Source: Chryseobacterium takakiae (GTDB lineage Bacteria; Bacteroidota; Bacteroidia; Flavobacteriales; Weeksellaceae). Taken from it: DNA of 64,000 nucleotides. Positions 8,125 to 16,929 of the stretch are shown piece by piece; the stretch's first letter is position 1, and every line of letters starts with the position of its first letter. The position numbers and the translations under genes were made by a program. The DNA lies in contig NZ_FQVO01000002.1 in NCBI RefSeq assembly GCF_900129385.1, positions 124,001-188,000 of the forward strand, given 5' to 3'. The notes beneath the pieces are model-generated. The model did not search any database, was not told where the DNA came from, and was given only the letters and a program-made list of their open reading frames with translations.

Positions 8125-8909
8125 TATGATGCATTTTTAGATTTTGGACTTTGTAAACTTGCTTTCAGCTGAGCCATAAGGTCAATAACTTTACCTTCTT
8201 TTGCAGGTTCAGCTTTTTTCGCTTTAATATTTTTACCTTTTGCTTTCTGCTTGATAATTTTCATTAACGATTCAGAATACGTGTCTTTGTACATCTCAGG
8301 GTCAAATTCCTGTGAAAGCTGTTCTATAAGGCTGACTGCCATTTTAAGCTCTGCCGATTTCGGCGGCTTCTTGGCAGGGATTTTAAGATCGCTGTAATCC
8401 CTGATTTCCTGTGCAAATCGAAGACGGTTAAGAACCAATACATCATCTTTATAGGGACGGATCATTCCAATCGCTTCACTTTCACGAAGCACAAAAGTTC
8501 CTATTCCCACCATTTCTGTTTTGGCTAATGCTTTTAAAAGAAGTCTGTAAGCATTTTCACCATTTTTCTGAGGCTCCAGATAATATGGATTTTCAAAATA
8601 CACGGAATCTACCTCAGATTCTTTTACAAACTGATCTATTGACAATATTTTGGATTTTTCAGGACTTGCCGCTTCATAGTCTTCTTCATCAAGAATGATG
8701 TATTTATCGTCCATAAGATATCCTTTCACAATGTTTTCCCATTTTACTTCTTTTCCCGTGGTCTCATTAACCCTCTTAAAACGGATATTTGAAAAATCGG
8801 ATTTATCAAGCATGTCCAGATCCAGTTTGGTGGTTTCTGTTGCCGAATAAATTTTAACAGGAATATTTACTAAGCCAAAGCCAATGGCGCCGTTCCAGAT
8901 TGCTTTCAT
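8124..8909 (-). CDS. ku: Non-homologous end-joining protein Ku
   Basis: 261 residues with the bacterial Ku start MKAIWNGAIGFGLVNIPVKIYSAT and the conserved core (RPYKDDVLVLNRLRFAQEIRD), ending in a Lys-rich tail. Ku forms a homodimeric ring on double-strand ends and recruits LigD. It is the first gene of a Ku-ligD operon, overlapping the phosphoesterase start by one base. The first codons overlap a perfect inverted repeat that may be an operator. Confidence 0.96.
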   Translation of the reverse strand: MKAIWNGAIGFGLVNIPVKIYSATETTKLDLDMLDKSDFSNIRFKRVNETTGKEVKWENIVKGYLMDDKYIILDEEDYEAASPEKSKILSIDQFVKESEVDSVYFENPYYLEPQKNGENAYRLLLKALAKTEMVGIGTFVLRESEAIGMIRPYKDDVLVLNRLRFAQEIRDYSDLKIPAKKPPKSAELKMAVSLIEQLSQEFDPEMYKDTYSESLMKIIKQKAKGKNIKAKKAEPAKEGKVIDLMAQLKASLQSPKSKNAS

Positions 8910-8939
8910 TGTACGTAAATTTGAATAAAATGTACAATG
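8907..8939. promoter_or_regulatory. Inverted repeat over the Ku start
   Basis: CATTGTAC (8907-8914) and its exact complement GTACAATG (8932-8939) are separated by 17 bases; the left arm includes the Ku ATG. The layout would suit a dimeric regulator or a start-blocking hairpin. No regulator gene is adjacent. Confidence 0.4.
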
Positions 8940-9117
8940 ATTGTGCCGTGAGGAAAATATTTATTGAATGTGGTATTTAGATTTAAATATTAAATAGTAA
9001 GAAATGTTTTGGATCTATTAAGTTCTTTTGATAATGCTCATTCTTTAATAATCAAATCAGTAATAATACAGTTATTTTTAGAATTTTTAGTTTTTTTGCA
9101 TAAAAAACAAGAATAAA

Positions 9118-9880
9118 TGAGAATAATTTTATATTACTTAACTTTTTTTGAATATTATTAATATTAATTTAATATCGGCACAACCGACTTTGGATAATAC
9201 TTTTGCAAATAATGGTATTTATATAGAAAGTACATTTTATCTTGCCAATTTATATGGCTATTATTTTAATACTGGTGCGATAACAAATGATAATAAGATT
9301 CTAGCTGTAGGAGTGTATGCTTTACAAAATGGAGCAATAAATGCGAGTTTTTACGTAGGCTAAATGCAGATGGTTCTATAGATAATACTTTTAATATGTA
9401 TGATAGTAATTTATATGTGGGGCTTTCAGGATCTATTATTGCTCCAGGAATAAATAATAATTATGATCAATGGTTAAAAAAAATTACTTCTACAGGCGGA
9501 GATGGTGGAACAGCTGTAGTTAATATAAATAACAGAGATGATGTTGCAAGATGTGCTATCTTTCAAGATAATGGTAAAGTTTTGCTATTTGGTATGTCTT
9601 ATTTTCCAGGCACTAAACCTATCATATCGAGAGTTTTTACAAATAGCATAACTCTAAATGTAGACAACAATGTTACGAAATATAAAGAGATAAAAGTTTA
9701 TCCCAATCCTACTGCGGAATACTTAAATATTGCTCTTAAAGATTTATGATGTAACTGGAAGATTGGTTTTAACGTTACCTATAAGTACAAAAGAAAACAA
9801 TTTAAAATTGATGTTAGAAGTTTGAACAAAGGTGTTTATTCCTTGTTATTGAGGATTATAAGCAGAAATTCAGAGAATAA
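9118..9880 (+). pseudogene. Decayed T9SS protein with delta-60 repeats
   Basis: Pieces of one secreted protein lie in different frames: a signal peptide (MRIILYYLTF then NININLISAQ), a delta-60-type repeat (PTLDNTFANNG), a second repeat (LNADGSIDNTFN), then a T9SS sorting domain (IKVYPNPTAEYLNI, IYDVTGRLVLTLP, IDVRSLNKGVYSLLL and EDYKQKFRE). At least five one-base shifts are needed to join them, near 9141-9149 (T run), 9350 (T5), 9740, 9805 (A4) and 9850. Two open stretches (9148-9363 and 9396-9749) remain. It is also much shorter than intact delta-60 proteins. Confidence 0.75.
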
Positions 9881-9885
9881 TAAAT

Positions 9886-9913
9886 AAAAAAGCAGAGATA
9901 TCTCTGCTTTTTT
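9886..9913. terminator. Bidirectional terminator
   Basis: A perfect 13-base stem AAAAAAGCAGAGA / TCTCTGCTTTTTT around TA. It serves the decayed gene on the plus strand and the beta-helix gene on the minus strand. Confidence 0.85.
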
Positions 9914-9965
9914 ATTTTGTACTCCAAATTCAATTTTGCCATAAGCACTATTGCATTAATTATTG

Positions 9966-11555
9966 CTAAATCTTATTGATTTTAATTGATTTTGTTCCTA
10001 ACCTGGTAGTAATTTTTAAAATATACATTCCTGTTGGAAGTTCTGATGTTGAAATAGTAGTTTTAGAAGGTTGATCTTTTTTAATTAAGATCATTTGACC
10101 TGCCATATTATAAAGCTCCAAGCGTTGTATATTAGCTGGAGAATTTATGTTAATAACTTCATTGAATGGAATTGGATATAGAAGTTTTTTTTCTATAACA
10201 TCAGTTTCATGAGTGGCTAATGTTTGTTGAAATTCATAAGCACCCAGATCAATTCTTGCATTCACGATACGATTATGTCCTGCCAGATCTGAATTGCCAT
10301 AGATAGCTGTATCAAAATATTCATTGTTTCCCAGATTGATTGCCTGACTATTGCTCTTTAAAGTAAAATCATTTGCACTGGGATTATTAAAAATGTCATT
10401 TATTGAAATGCCTAATTGGGTAATATTAATAACACTTTTTGAAGGAACATCTCTAACGATCGTTGTAGCTGTAGTATAGTTGCTTCCATTGACAAAATCC
10501 CAAATAATAGAATTGTACCATTTTGAAGTTCCGGAATCATAAATTCCATTATTACCATTATTGATTAATGTTGTATTGTAATAATTCCCCCCTAAGTTAT
10601 TATATATACCTCCTCCAGCAGACGTTGCAGAATTGTTTGCAATAAGTACATTAACGAAAGTAGGTTGTGAAGAATGATTATAAACCCCTCCTCCATAAGG
10701 CGCAGAGTTGTTTTGAATAACAGTATTGATTGCTGTAGTATAAGAATTGTTGTTGAAGATCCCGCCTCCACTGGCATCGGCTATATTATTGCTAATGGAA
10801 ACATTTTTAAGAATATTTGATGAGTAAACGGCAAGTATTGCTCCTCCGAGGCTCGCAACTGTATTATTTGAAATTTTGGTATTATTGATTACCGAAGATG
10901 AGTTTTGAGTAAATATGCCACCTCCGGATTGGGCGGCATTATTTGTCAAGATCAGGTTGTTTAAACTAACAGAGGAGTTATAAATAAAAATACCACCGCC
11001 ACTAGAATAGATTGTGCCGGATGTAATATTATTTGAATTTATAGTTATATTGATAGCGGTATTAATACTCTTGCCATGTGTTATTGTAAAACCATCCAAC
11101 AGGGCCGTGCCAACATTTCCAACGGATAAAACGATGTGTTGGGCATCATTGATATTAGTAATCCCATTATTATCCAAATCTCCGCTAAGAATAGTTTCAT
11201 TAGTTAAAAAATTACGATCATTCATTGTGGGAGTACCACTATCAGGAAAGCCACCGTAAACTTTGACATTGTTCACCATTAAAAAACCATTCCGTGTACC
11301 ATATGCAATCCCAAAATTGTTATCTTCGGGACTATACATCGGCTTGTAAGTTCCTTTTGATACCCATACCTCTTGTATGTTCTGGTTTGTTTTGGCCGCT
11401 TTAAGAGCGTCTGCTAATTCTCCAACCGCATTACTCCATGAACTTCCGTTACCTGCTGAGCCTTTTTTCACATACACCACACCAGATGTGGGGGTAATAG
11501 TTTGTGCAAAATGATATACACAAATTAATAATAAAAGGATAGAAATTTTTTTCAT
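9966..11555 (-). CDS. Secreted beta-helix protein with T9SS type A sorting domain
   Basis: 529 residues. A signal peptide (cleaved near YHFAQ) precedes a choice-of-anchor-Q/parallel beta-helix start (VYVKKGSAGNGSSWSNAVGEL). Asn/Gly/Ser-rich coils follow with repeats of the type SSGGGIF..N, NNTAQSGGGIF and NNSATSAGGGIYNN (about residues 170-330). The C-terminal ~70 residues are a T9SS sorting domain (LLYPIPFNEVININ... LPTGMYILKI). It should be exported by the Sec system and anchored or released by T9SS. Beta-helix domains often bind or cleave polysaccharide, but no catalytic residues can be assigned. Confidence 0.85.
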   Translation of the reverse strand: MKKISILLLLICVYHFAQTITPTSGVVYVKKGSAGNGSSWSNAVGELADALKAAKTNQNIQEVWVSKGTYKPMYSPEDNNFGIAYGTRNGFLMVNNVKVYGGFPDSGTPTMNDRNFLTNETILSGDLDNNGITNINDAQHIVLSVGNVGTALLDGFTITHGKSINTAINITINSNNITSGTIYSSGGGIFIYNSSVSLNNLILTNNAAQSGGGIFTQNSSSVINNTKISNNTVASLGGAILAVYSSNILKNVSISNNIADASGGGIFNNNSYTTAINTVIQNNSAPYGGGVYNHSSQPTFVNVLIANNSATSAGGGIYNNLGGNYYNTTLINNGNNGIYDSGTSKWYNSIIWDFVNGSNYTTATTIVRDVPSKSVINITQLGISINDIFNNPSANDFTLKSNSQAINLGNNEYFDTAIYGNSDLAGHNRIVNARIDLGAYEFQQTLATHETDVIEKKLLYPIPFNEVININSPANIQRLELYNMAGQMILIKKDQPSKTTISTSELPTGMYILKITTRLGTKSIKINKI

Positions 11556-11593
11556 GATAATTAATTTTATGACTATAAAGATAAGCCTAAAAC

Positions 11594-11625
11594 AAAAAAG
11601 CAGAGAAATTTTTCTCTGCTTTTTT
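11594..11625. terminator. Terminator after aspS
   Basis: Perfect 15-base inverted repeat AAAAAAGCAGAGAAA / TTTCTCTGCTTTTTT with a TT centre, just past the aspS stop codon on the minus strand. Nearly the same stem as the one at 9886-9913. Confidence 0.85.
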
Positions 11626-13380
11626 TTATGCTTTTAAATTCAATTTTAATTCCAGTTCATCTAGCTGTTCATCAGCAATAGCAGCCGGTGCATCAATCAT
11701 TACATCACGTCCGGAGTTATTTTTAGGAAAAGCGATGTAGTCTCTGATCACCTCATTTCCGTCAAGAATAGCTACTAGCCTGTCAAACCCGAAAGCCAAC
11801 CCACCGTGAGGCGGAGCACCGTATTTGAAGGCGTTCATTAAGAATCCGAACTGTGCTTCTGCTTCTTCTTTTGAGAATCCTAATAGATCAAACATTTTAG
11901 ACTGAAGATCTTTATCAAAAATTCTGATGGAACCTCCGCCGATTTCGTTTCCGTTCAAAACCATATCGTAGGCATTGGCTCTTGCTTTTCCCGGATCAGT
12001 TTCTAGTAAATGAATATCTTCCGGCTTTGGAGAGGTGAAAGGGTGGTGCATGGCGTGATAGCGTCCGCTTTCTTCGTCAAATTCCAATAGCGGGAAGTCA
12101 ACAACCCAAAGTGGGGCAAAAACGTCACCTTTTCTTAATCCTAAGCGATTTCCAAGTTCCATTCTCAAGGCAGAAAGCTGGGTTCTCACCTTATGCTCGT
12201 TTCCGGAAAGAATCAACATTAAATCGCCTTCTTTTGCTCCGAACTTCTCAATGATTTTTGCTAAGTCTTCTTCGTTGTAGAATTTATTCACTGAAGAAGT
12301 TTTTACACCATCATTCTGGAATTTCACCCAAACCATTCCTGAAGCTCCGATTTGAGGCCTTTTTACCCAATCAACAAGTTCATCAATCTGCTTTCTGGTA
12401 TAATCTGCACAGCCTTCAACATTGATTCCGACAACCAGTTCGGCATCATCAAAAATTTTGAACTCTTTTCCTTTTACCAAATCATTCAGTTCCACGAATT
12501 CCATCCCGAAACGGATATCCGGTTTGTCGTTTCCGTATTTCTGCATCGCATCGGCAAATGTCATTCTCGGGAAGTCTCCGAATTCCTGACCTGTGATATC
12601 TTTTAATAAAGTTTTCGTCATTCCTTCGAAAACATTCATCACATCTTCCTGTTCCACGAAAGCCATTTCACAATCGATCTGTGTAAATTCCGGCTGTCGG
12701 TCGGCTCTTAAATCTTCATCACGGAAACATTTTACAATCTGGAAATATTTATCCATTCCGCCCACCATCAACAGTTGTTTGAAAGTCTGTGGAGACTGCG
12801 GCAAAGCGTAAAACTGGCCCGGATTCATTCTGCTGGGCACCACAAAATCTCTTGCTCCTTCCGGTGTAGATTTAATTAAAACCGGTGTTTCCACTTCAAT
12901 AAATCCGTTATCGGAAAGATAATTTCTTACTTTCTGCGCCATTTTGTGACGGAAGATTAATTTATCTTTTACAGGATTTCTTCGGATGTCAAGATAGCGG
13001 TATTTCATTCTTAATTCTTCGCCGCCATCTGTTTCGTCTTCAATAGTGAAAGGCGGAAGCTGGGATTCATTAAGAACCGTTAATCTTTCAACAAGAATTT
13101 CAATTTCTCCTGTCGGAATATTTGGGTTTTTACTTACTCTTTCAATAACTTTTCCTGTAACCTGAATCACAAACTCACGGCCCAGTTTTTTTGCATTTTC
13201 CATCAGTTCGGCAGTAGAACGGTCCTGGTCAAAAACCAATTGGGTAATTCCGTAACGATCACGAAGATCTATCCAAATCATAAATCCTTTATCACGAATG
13301 GTCTGTACCCATCCTGAAAGTGTAACTTCTTCATTAAGATTTTTGAGAGACAATTCTCCGTTGTTGTGCGATCGAAACAT
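11626..13380 (-). CDS. aspS: Aspartyl-tRNA synthetase
   Basis: 584 residues from the ATG at 13380 ([10 protein letters not shown]). An upstream in-frame ATG at 13401 adds seven residues that do not look conserved. An N-terminal OB anticodon-binding domain ([21 protein letters not shown]) is followed by class II motifs: motif 2 [18 protein letters not shown], and motif 3 with [11 protein letters not shown]. The bacterial GAD insertion lies between. It charges tRNA-Asp in the cytoplasm. Confidence 0.96.
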   Translation of the reverse strand: MFRSHNNGELSLKNLNEEVTLSGWVQTIRDKGFMIWIDLRDRYGITQLVFDQDRSTAELMENAKKLGREFVIQVTGKVIERVSKNPNIPTGEIEILVERLTVLNESQLPPFTIEDETDGGEELRMKYRYLDIRRNPVKDKLIFRHKMAQKVRNYLSDNGFIEVETPVLIKSTPEGARDFVVPSRMNPGQFYALPQSPQTFKQLLMVGGMDKYFQIVKCFRDEDLRADRQPEFTQIDCEMAFVEQEDVMNVFEGMTKTLLKDITGQEFGDFPRMTFADAMQKYGNDKPDIRFGMEFVELNDLVKGKEFKIFDDAELVVGINVEGCADYTRKQIDELVDWVKRPQIGASGMVWVKFQNDGVKTSSVNKFYNEEDLAKIIEKFGAKEGDLMLILSGNEHKVRTQLSALRMELGNRLGLRKGDVFAPLWVVDFPLLEFDEESGRYHAMHHPFTSPKPEDIHLLETDPGKARANAYDMVLNGNEIGGGSIRIFDKDLQSKMFDLLGFSKEEAEAQFGFLMNAFKYGAPPHGGLAFGFDRLVAILDGNEVIRDYIAFPKNNSGRDVMIDAPAAIADEQLDELELKLNLKA

Positions 13381-13389
13381 AATTATTTG

Positions 13390-13440
13390 TTTAAAGTTCA
13401 AGATTTAAAGTTCAGTGTTCTTCGTTCAGCATTTAAAGTT
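13390..13440. repeat. Short direct repeats upstream of aspS
   Basis: TTTAAAGTTCA occurs at 13390-13400 and 13404-13414, and TTTAAAGTT again at 13432-13440, with TTCA words between. This is simple intergenic repetition in the aspS leader. Confidence 0.5.
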
Positions 13441-13491
13441 TTGAAGATCAAGCTTAAAACATGAATAGCAGAACATTGAATTTTCCGTGTG

Positions 13492-13499
13492 CAAAGATA
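13492..13499 (-). promoter_or_regulatory. -7 promoter element for aspS
   Basis: Minus-strand TATCTTTG, a full match to TAnnTTTG, lies 111 bases before the preferred aspS start, giving a leader of about 105 bases that contains the TTTAAAGTT repeats. Confidence 0.6.
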
Positions 13500-13523
13500 T
13501 GATTTTTGGAGGTTTTAAAAACA

Positions 13524-13548
13524 AAAAAACTCCCTTTCGGAAGTTTTT
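13524..13548 (-). terminator. Terminator after the S41 protease gene
   Basis: On the minus strand AAAAACTTCC-GAAA-GGGAGTTTTTTT forms a hairpin with a GAAA loop and a T tail, downstream of the S41 peptidase stop. The remaining ~90 bases to that gene hold nothing recognisable. Confidence 0.7.
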
Positions 13549-13635
13549 GATCTGAGCTTTGATGGTATTGGTTTAATTTTATGCTCAATACTGGAATTTT
13601 TAATGCAGAATTAATTTTCAGGAAGGGTTTTGATA

Positions 13636-15816
13636 TTAACTTTCAATCCACTGCAGTGCTTTTTCCAATACTTCATCTTTATCTTTTTTAATGCCTTCCA
13701 CAGTAGGCTTTATCTCAAAATCAGGAACGATTCCTATTCTCTGGGTTTCTTTTCCGTCAGGATAGTAAATACCGATTCCGCTGATCATTGTTGAAATATT
13801 TCCGGGAAGTTTGATATCCGAAACATTTCCATCGGCTCCTGCCGTTGCAGAGCCAAAAACTTTTGCATTTGGCGCTGTTCTGAAAGCCATAGTGTGATAT
13901 TCTGCGCTGCTTTGCGTGGTTTCATTAATTAAGATGGCAATTTTACCGGTGTACGATTTTTTGCCGGATCCGGGAGTGCTTAAATTTGATGTAAAAGTGA
14001 AAAGTCCCGGCTGATAATTGCTTGTGTTCGTAAATTTTACAAATTCGGAAGACTCTGGTTTTAATAATTTCCCCATTATAAAAACGACAAAATCTGAAGG
14101 ATAGCTTCTGAAATCGATAACCAAGCCTTTTGTATTTTTAATTTTTTCAAAAACTTCAGCAAGAAGATCGGCTTTTACGCTTCCCATATAAAAATATGCG
14201 ATGTTATTATCCAGCATTTTAAAAAAATCTTTAGGCTCATTTTTTATTTTGATTTCTGAATAAGCATAGGTTCTGATGGTTTTGTCTTCCGTTTTTCCGT
14301 CTCTTAAAATAGTAAGACTAATGTTTTCTGCATTGCTTCGCAAAAGTTTTCTCGAGACATCCCGAAGCTGAGTAGGATAATTGGAAGCCGGAAGATATTT
14401 CAGCATATTTTTAATGATGTTGTCCACATTTTCGCCATTGATATCTGTAATAATGTCACCTTTTTTTAATCCGGTTTGTGCTCCTAAATTCTCGTCATAA
14501 AAACCTTCAACTACAGGTTTGTTTTCTGCAAAAGTTAATTTTACCGGAGAATATCTTTCGCCGAAATATTTTTCAAGCGCTTTGCTGTTTCCCCAGATAT
14601 TGGCGTGGGTATCGTGAATTCTCCCGATCAGTTCCAGAGAAGCGAGACTGTATTCCGTTTCGTTTTTTGCATTGATGAATTTTGGGATAAATTCTGTGAG
14701 AACACCTTTCCAGTCTTCTTCGATGAGATTTTTGTAAGGGAAGTAATACTGAATAATATTCCAGTATCTGTATAGGGACAGCAGTCTGAAGCCTTCATCG
14801 GGATACTTCATTTCTCTGTAAGGATTTTCATGTCTGAAATCAGGATTGTTTACATTCGGAAAGAAATCTACATAATAATTGACTTTCGGCCTTTTGGCAT
14901 CTTTGAGTTGTAAAAGCAGATCCGTAAGTTCTTTCGAAAAGCCGGAATTGTTGATCCAGTCTAGATCCGGTTTGATTTTCACATTTTTAGGTTCAGAACT
15001 TTTTGCTGTCTGAAATTTGCCCAGACCTTTGATCCAGTCTGTTAAAATCTGATCTCTCTGTTCAGCAGAAGCATTTTCAGTTTTTTTATAAATTCTGAAA
15101 AGTTCGTAATCCCAGTTGTAGTTTCCCTCGGCAACGCTTGGATGGTAATATTTCAGATAACCCCAGATTAACCCCAGTTTTTTAAGGTTTTCGATATTAT
15201 CCTCGCCGAGGCTGATGTTGGATATTTTAGAGCCGTTATCAAATTCTTTATCAAGCTCAACTTTCGTTATTTCTTTTTCGAAAATTTTAGCACTTCCAAT
15301 GTCCTTTCCGTCAATGGAAACTTTTAAGTTGTCTACCCAGATTTTTCCTTTTCCCGAAAGCAGTGCCCCGATAACGATTTGTTGGGTGTTTTCCGGAGAC
15401 ATATTAAGTGTAACCTCATATTTTTTCCAGTCATTTGTGCCTTTCAGGCCAACTTTTTGCATATTGTTGAAAGCAACTTCAGGATCAATTCTCATCCATA
15501 ATCCGGCAAATCCGTCTGTAACATTTTCTGTTTTGAGATATCCGGAAAGCGTAATTTTTCTGCCGGCATAATTGTTGGGAAGTGTGTACATGATTGCTCT
15601 GAAGCCTTCTGTACCTTCAGATTCTATCACGGCAGATGCTTTTCCCTGCTGTTTTTCATTAAAATCTGAAAATACTTTTGCAGAATTGTTTCCCATTAAT
15701 TTCCATAGTGCAGGAGAATTATTCTCCGTGGTTTCAAAATCGAGATTCTCAATTTTTTGCTGGGCAAAGAAAGTCATTCCCCATACAAGAAATGGGATAA
15801 TGAAGTATTTTTTCAT
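13636..15816 (-). CDS. Secreted S41 family peptidase
   Basis: 726 residues from the ATG at 15816. The alternative at 15837 lies inside the promoter region and is unlikely. A signal peptide (ending near TFFAQQ) precedes a carbohydrate-binding-like beta domain (residues ~20-190). The middle region contains a PDZ segment (GAQTGLKKGDIITDINGENV, about residue 455). A C-terminal tail-specific protease domain carries the catalytic serine in ETTQSSAEYHTMAF. S41 enzymes cut unfolded or C-terminally exposed polypeptides. The export route suggests periplasm or surface. Confidence 0.85.
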   Translation of the reverse strand: MKKYFIIPFLVWGMTFFAQQKIENLDFETTENNSPALWKLMGNNSAKVFSDFNEKQQGKASAVIESEGTEGFRAIMYTLPNNYAGRKITLSGYLKTENVTDGFAGLWMRIDPEVAFNNMQKVGLKGTNDWKKYEVTLNMSPENTQQIVIGALLSGKGKIWVDNLKVSIDGKDIGSAKIFEKEITKVELDKEFDNGSKISNISLGEDNIENLKKLGLIWGYLKYYHPSVAEGNYNWDYELFRIYKKTENASAEQRDQILTDWIKGLGKFQTAKSSEPKNVKIKPDLDWINNSGFSKELTDLLLQLKDAKRPKVNYYVDFFPNVNNPDFRHENPYREMKYPDEGFRLLSLYRYWNIIQYYFPYKNLIEEDWKGVLTEFIPKFINAKNETEYSLASLELIGRIHDTHANIWGNSKALEKYFGERYSPVKLTFAENKPVVEGFYDENLGAQTGLKKGDIITDINGENVDNIIKNMLKYLPASNYPTQLRDVSRKLLRSNAENISLTILRDGKTEDKTIRTYAYSEIKIKNEPKDFFKMLDNNIAYFYMGSVKADLLAEVFEKIKNTKGLVIDFRSYPSDFVVFIMGKLLKPESSEFVKFTNTSNYQPGLFTFTSNLSTPGSGKKSYTGKIAILINETTQSSAEYHTMAFRTAPNAKVFGSATAGADGNVSDIKLPGNISTMISGIGIYYPDGKETQRIGIVPDFEIKPTVEGIKKDKDEVLEKALQWIES

Positions 15817-15834
15817 AATAATTAATTTTTTTGT

Positions 15835-15842
15835 CAAATCTA
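15835..15842 (-). promoter_or_regulatory. -7 promoter element for the S41 peptidase
   Basis: Minus-strand TAGATTTG ends 18 bases before the ATG at 15816, which decides that start over the one at 15837. Confidence 0.55.
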
Positions 15843-15947
15843 GAAAGTAAGATCTGATATTATTGTTCGTTAATAATGGTTTTAAGGAAATTTGTGAGGT
15901 TTGTTGATATATTTAACGGATTTTTTAGTTTAAAATCTTAAAGTATA

Positions 15948-16154
15948 TTAATCTTTTACATATTCAAGAATGTCTCCTGGCTGACAATCCAAAGCTTTGC
16001 AGATCGCTTCCAGTGTAGAAAGCTTTACCGCTTTTGCTTTTCCTGTTTTAAGAATGGATAGATTGGCTTGGGTGATGCCAATTTTCTCGGCAAGTTCCTG
16101 GGACTGCATTTTTCTTTTCGCCAACATGACGTCTACATTGATAATTATTGGCAT
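15948..16154 (-). CDS. Small Cro/CI-type helix-turn-helix regulator
   Basis: 68 residues, almost entirely one HTH_3 domain: VMLAKRKMQSQELAEKIGIT, ITQANLSILKTGKAKAVKLS, then the ICKALDCQPGDIL end typical of YozG-like regulators. It lies 3 bases after the DUF2975 membrane gene. This pair is a common cassette in Firmicutes and Bacteroidota. It probably controls its own operon, though the target is not visible. Confidence 0.9.
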   Translation of the reverse strand: MPIIINVDVMLAKRKMQSQELAEKIGITQANLSILKTGKAKAVKLSTLEAICKALDCQPGDILEYVKD

Positions 16155-16157
16155 AGC

Positions 16158-16754
16158 TTAAATTGTTAAATCTACTTGTTCCTGAAGCTCTAGTCCTTTT
16201 TTGAAAAATTCTACGATGAATAATATTAAGGCTCCGAAAAATAAGAATATTACAACAGAATATGCTGCTGCGAAGAGACTTTTTACAGTAAAAGGAACGA
16301 TAGCCAGTGTAATGGCTGTATAGATAATATTAAGCCAGCCAAATCTTTTCAGCCAAAGTAAAGCATCCGCATTGAATACGTTTTCTTTGCTGATTTCTCG
16401 TAAAAATTTGTAACTGATGAAAAAAAATAAGGCTATAAAAATTTCGTTGGAAATATGACTTAGCACACTTCCCGGATTGAAAAGTCCGGTAATAAGATTC
16501 TGGTCGGTAAAAGGAACAAGGAATTTAAATTTCATCATGTGTTCCATCGGTTGAGTCCATTCATTTTTAGACCAGCCTACATCGGCTCCGATGGTAAAAA
16601 AATCTGAAAGAATATTATTTGCTGTCTTAAAATTATAAAAAGAAACAGCAAAACCAATAACAATGTAAATAAGCTGAACGGCAAAAAAAACAGCCAGTAG
16701 TAAAAGCAGATAACTGATGGATTGTGAAACAGAATTCTTACCGATAATTTTCAT
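16158..16754 (-). CDS. DUF2975 membrane protein
   Basis: 198 residues with four predicted transmembrane helices: about 14-36, 95-115, 135-155 and 160-180. The family is recognised by its size, topology and pairing with a downstream YozG-like HTH protein. It could sense membrane state and pass it to the regulator, but that is inference. Confidence 0.75.
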   Translation of the reverse strand: MKIIGKNSVSQSISYLLLLLAVFFAVQLIYIVIGFAVSFYNFKTANNILSDFFTIGADVGWSKNEWTQPMEHMMKFKFLVPFTDQNLITGLFNPGSVLSHISNEIFIALFFFISYKFLREISKENVFNADALLWLKRFGWLNIIYTAITLAIVPFTVKSLFAAAYSVVIFLFFGALILFIVEFFKKGLELQEQVDLTI

Positions 16755-16775
16755 GAGTTTGTTATTTTATTATTG

Positions 16776-16783
16776 CAAATATA
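16776..16783 (-). promoter_or_regulatory. -7 promoter element for the DUF2975/HTH operon
   Basis: Minus-strand TATATTTG, followed by C, lies 21 bases before the DUF2975 start codon. Confidence 0.6.
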
Positions 16784-16917
16784 TAATTAATTATTGTTTT
16801 ACAATAAAAAATTATTGAATTTATTTTTTTTAAAATGATAAAAACGCTTTAACTAATCTTTTCGGAATATTTTCACAAAACTTTACCTATGGCAAGTTAA
16901 AATCATTTCTGAATCTC

Positions 16918-16925
16918 TATTTTTG
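16918..16925 (+). promoter_or_regulatory. -7 promoter element for the MATE gene, near-leaderless
   Basis: TATTTTTG ends 4 bases before the first ATG (16930). Either the mRNA is leaderless, or the second in-frame ATG at 16945 is used with a leader of about 15 bases. Confidence 0.55.
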
Positions 16926-16929
16926 CCGA

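Noticed and set aside
9900..11625. Possible composite mobile element, because nearly the same terminator stem flanks the beta-helix gene on both sides
   Set aside because: The stems are ordinary terminators at the ends of three genes, without target duplications or a transposase.
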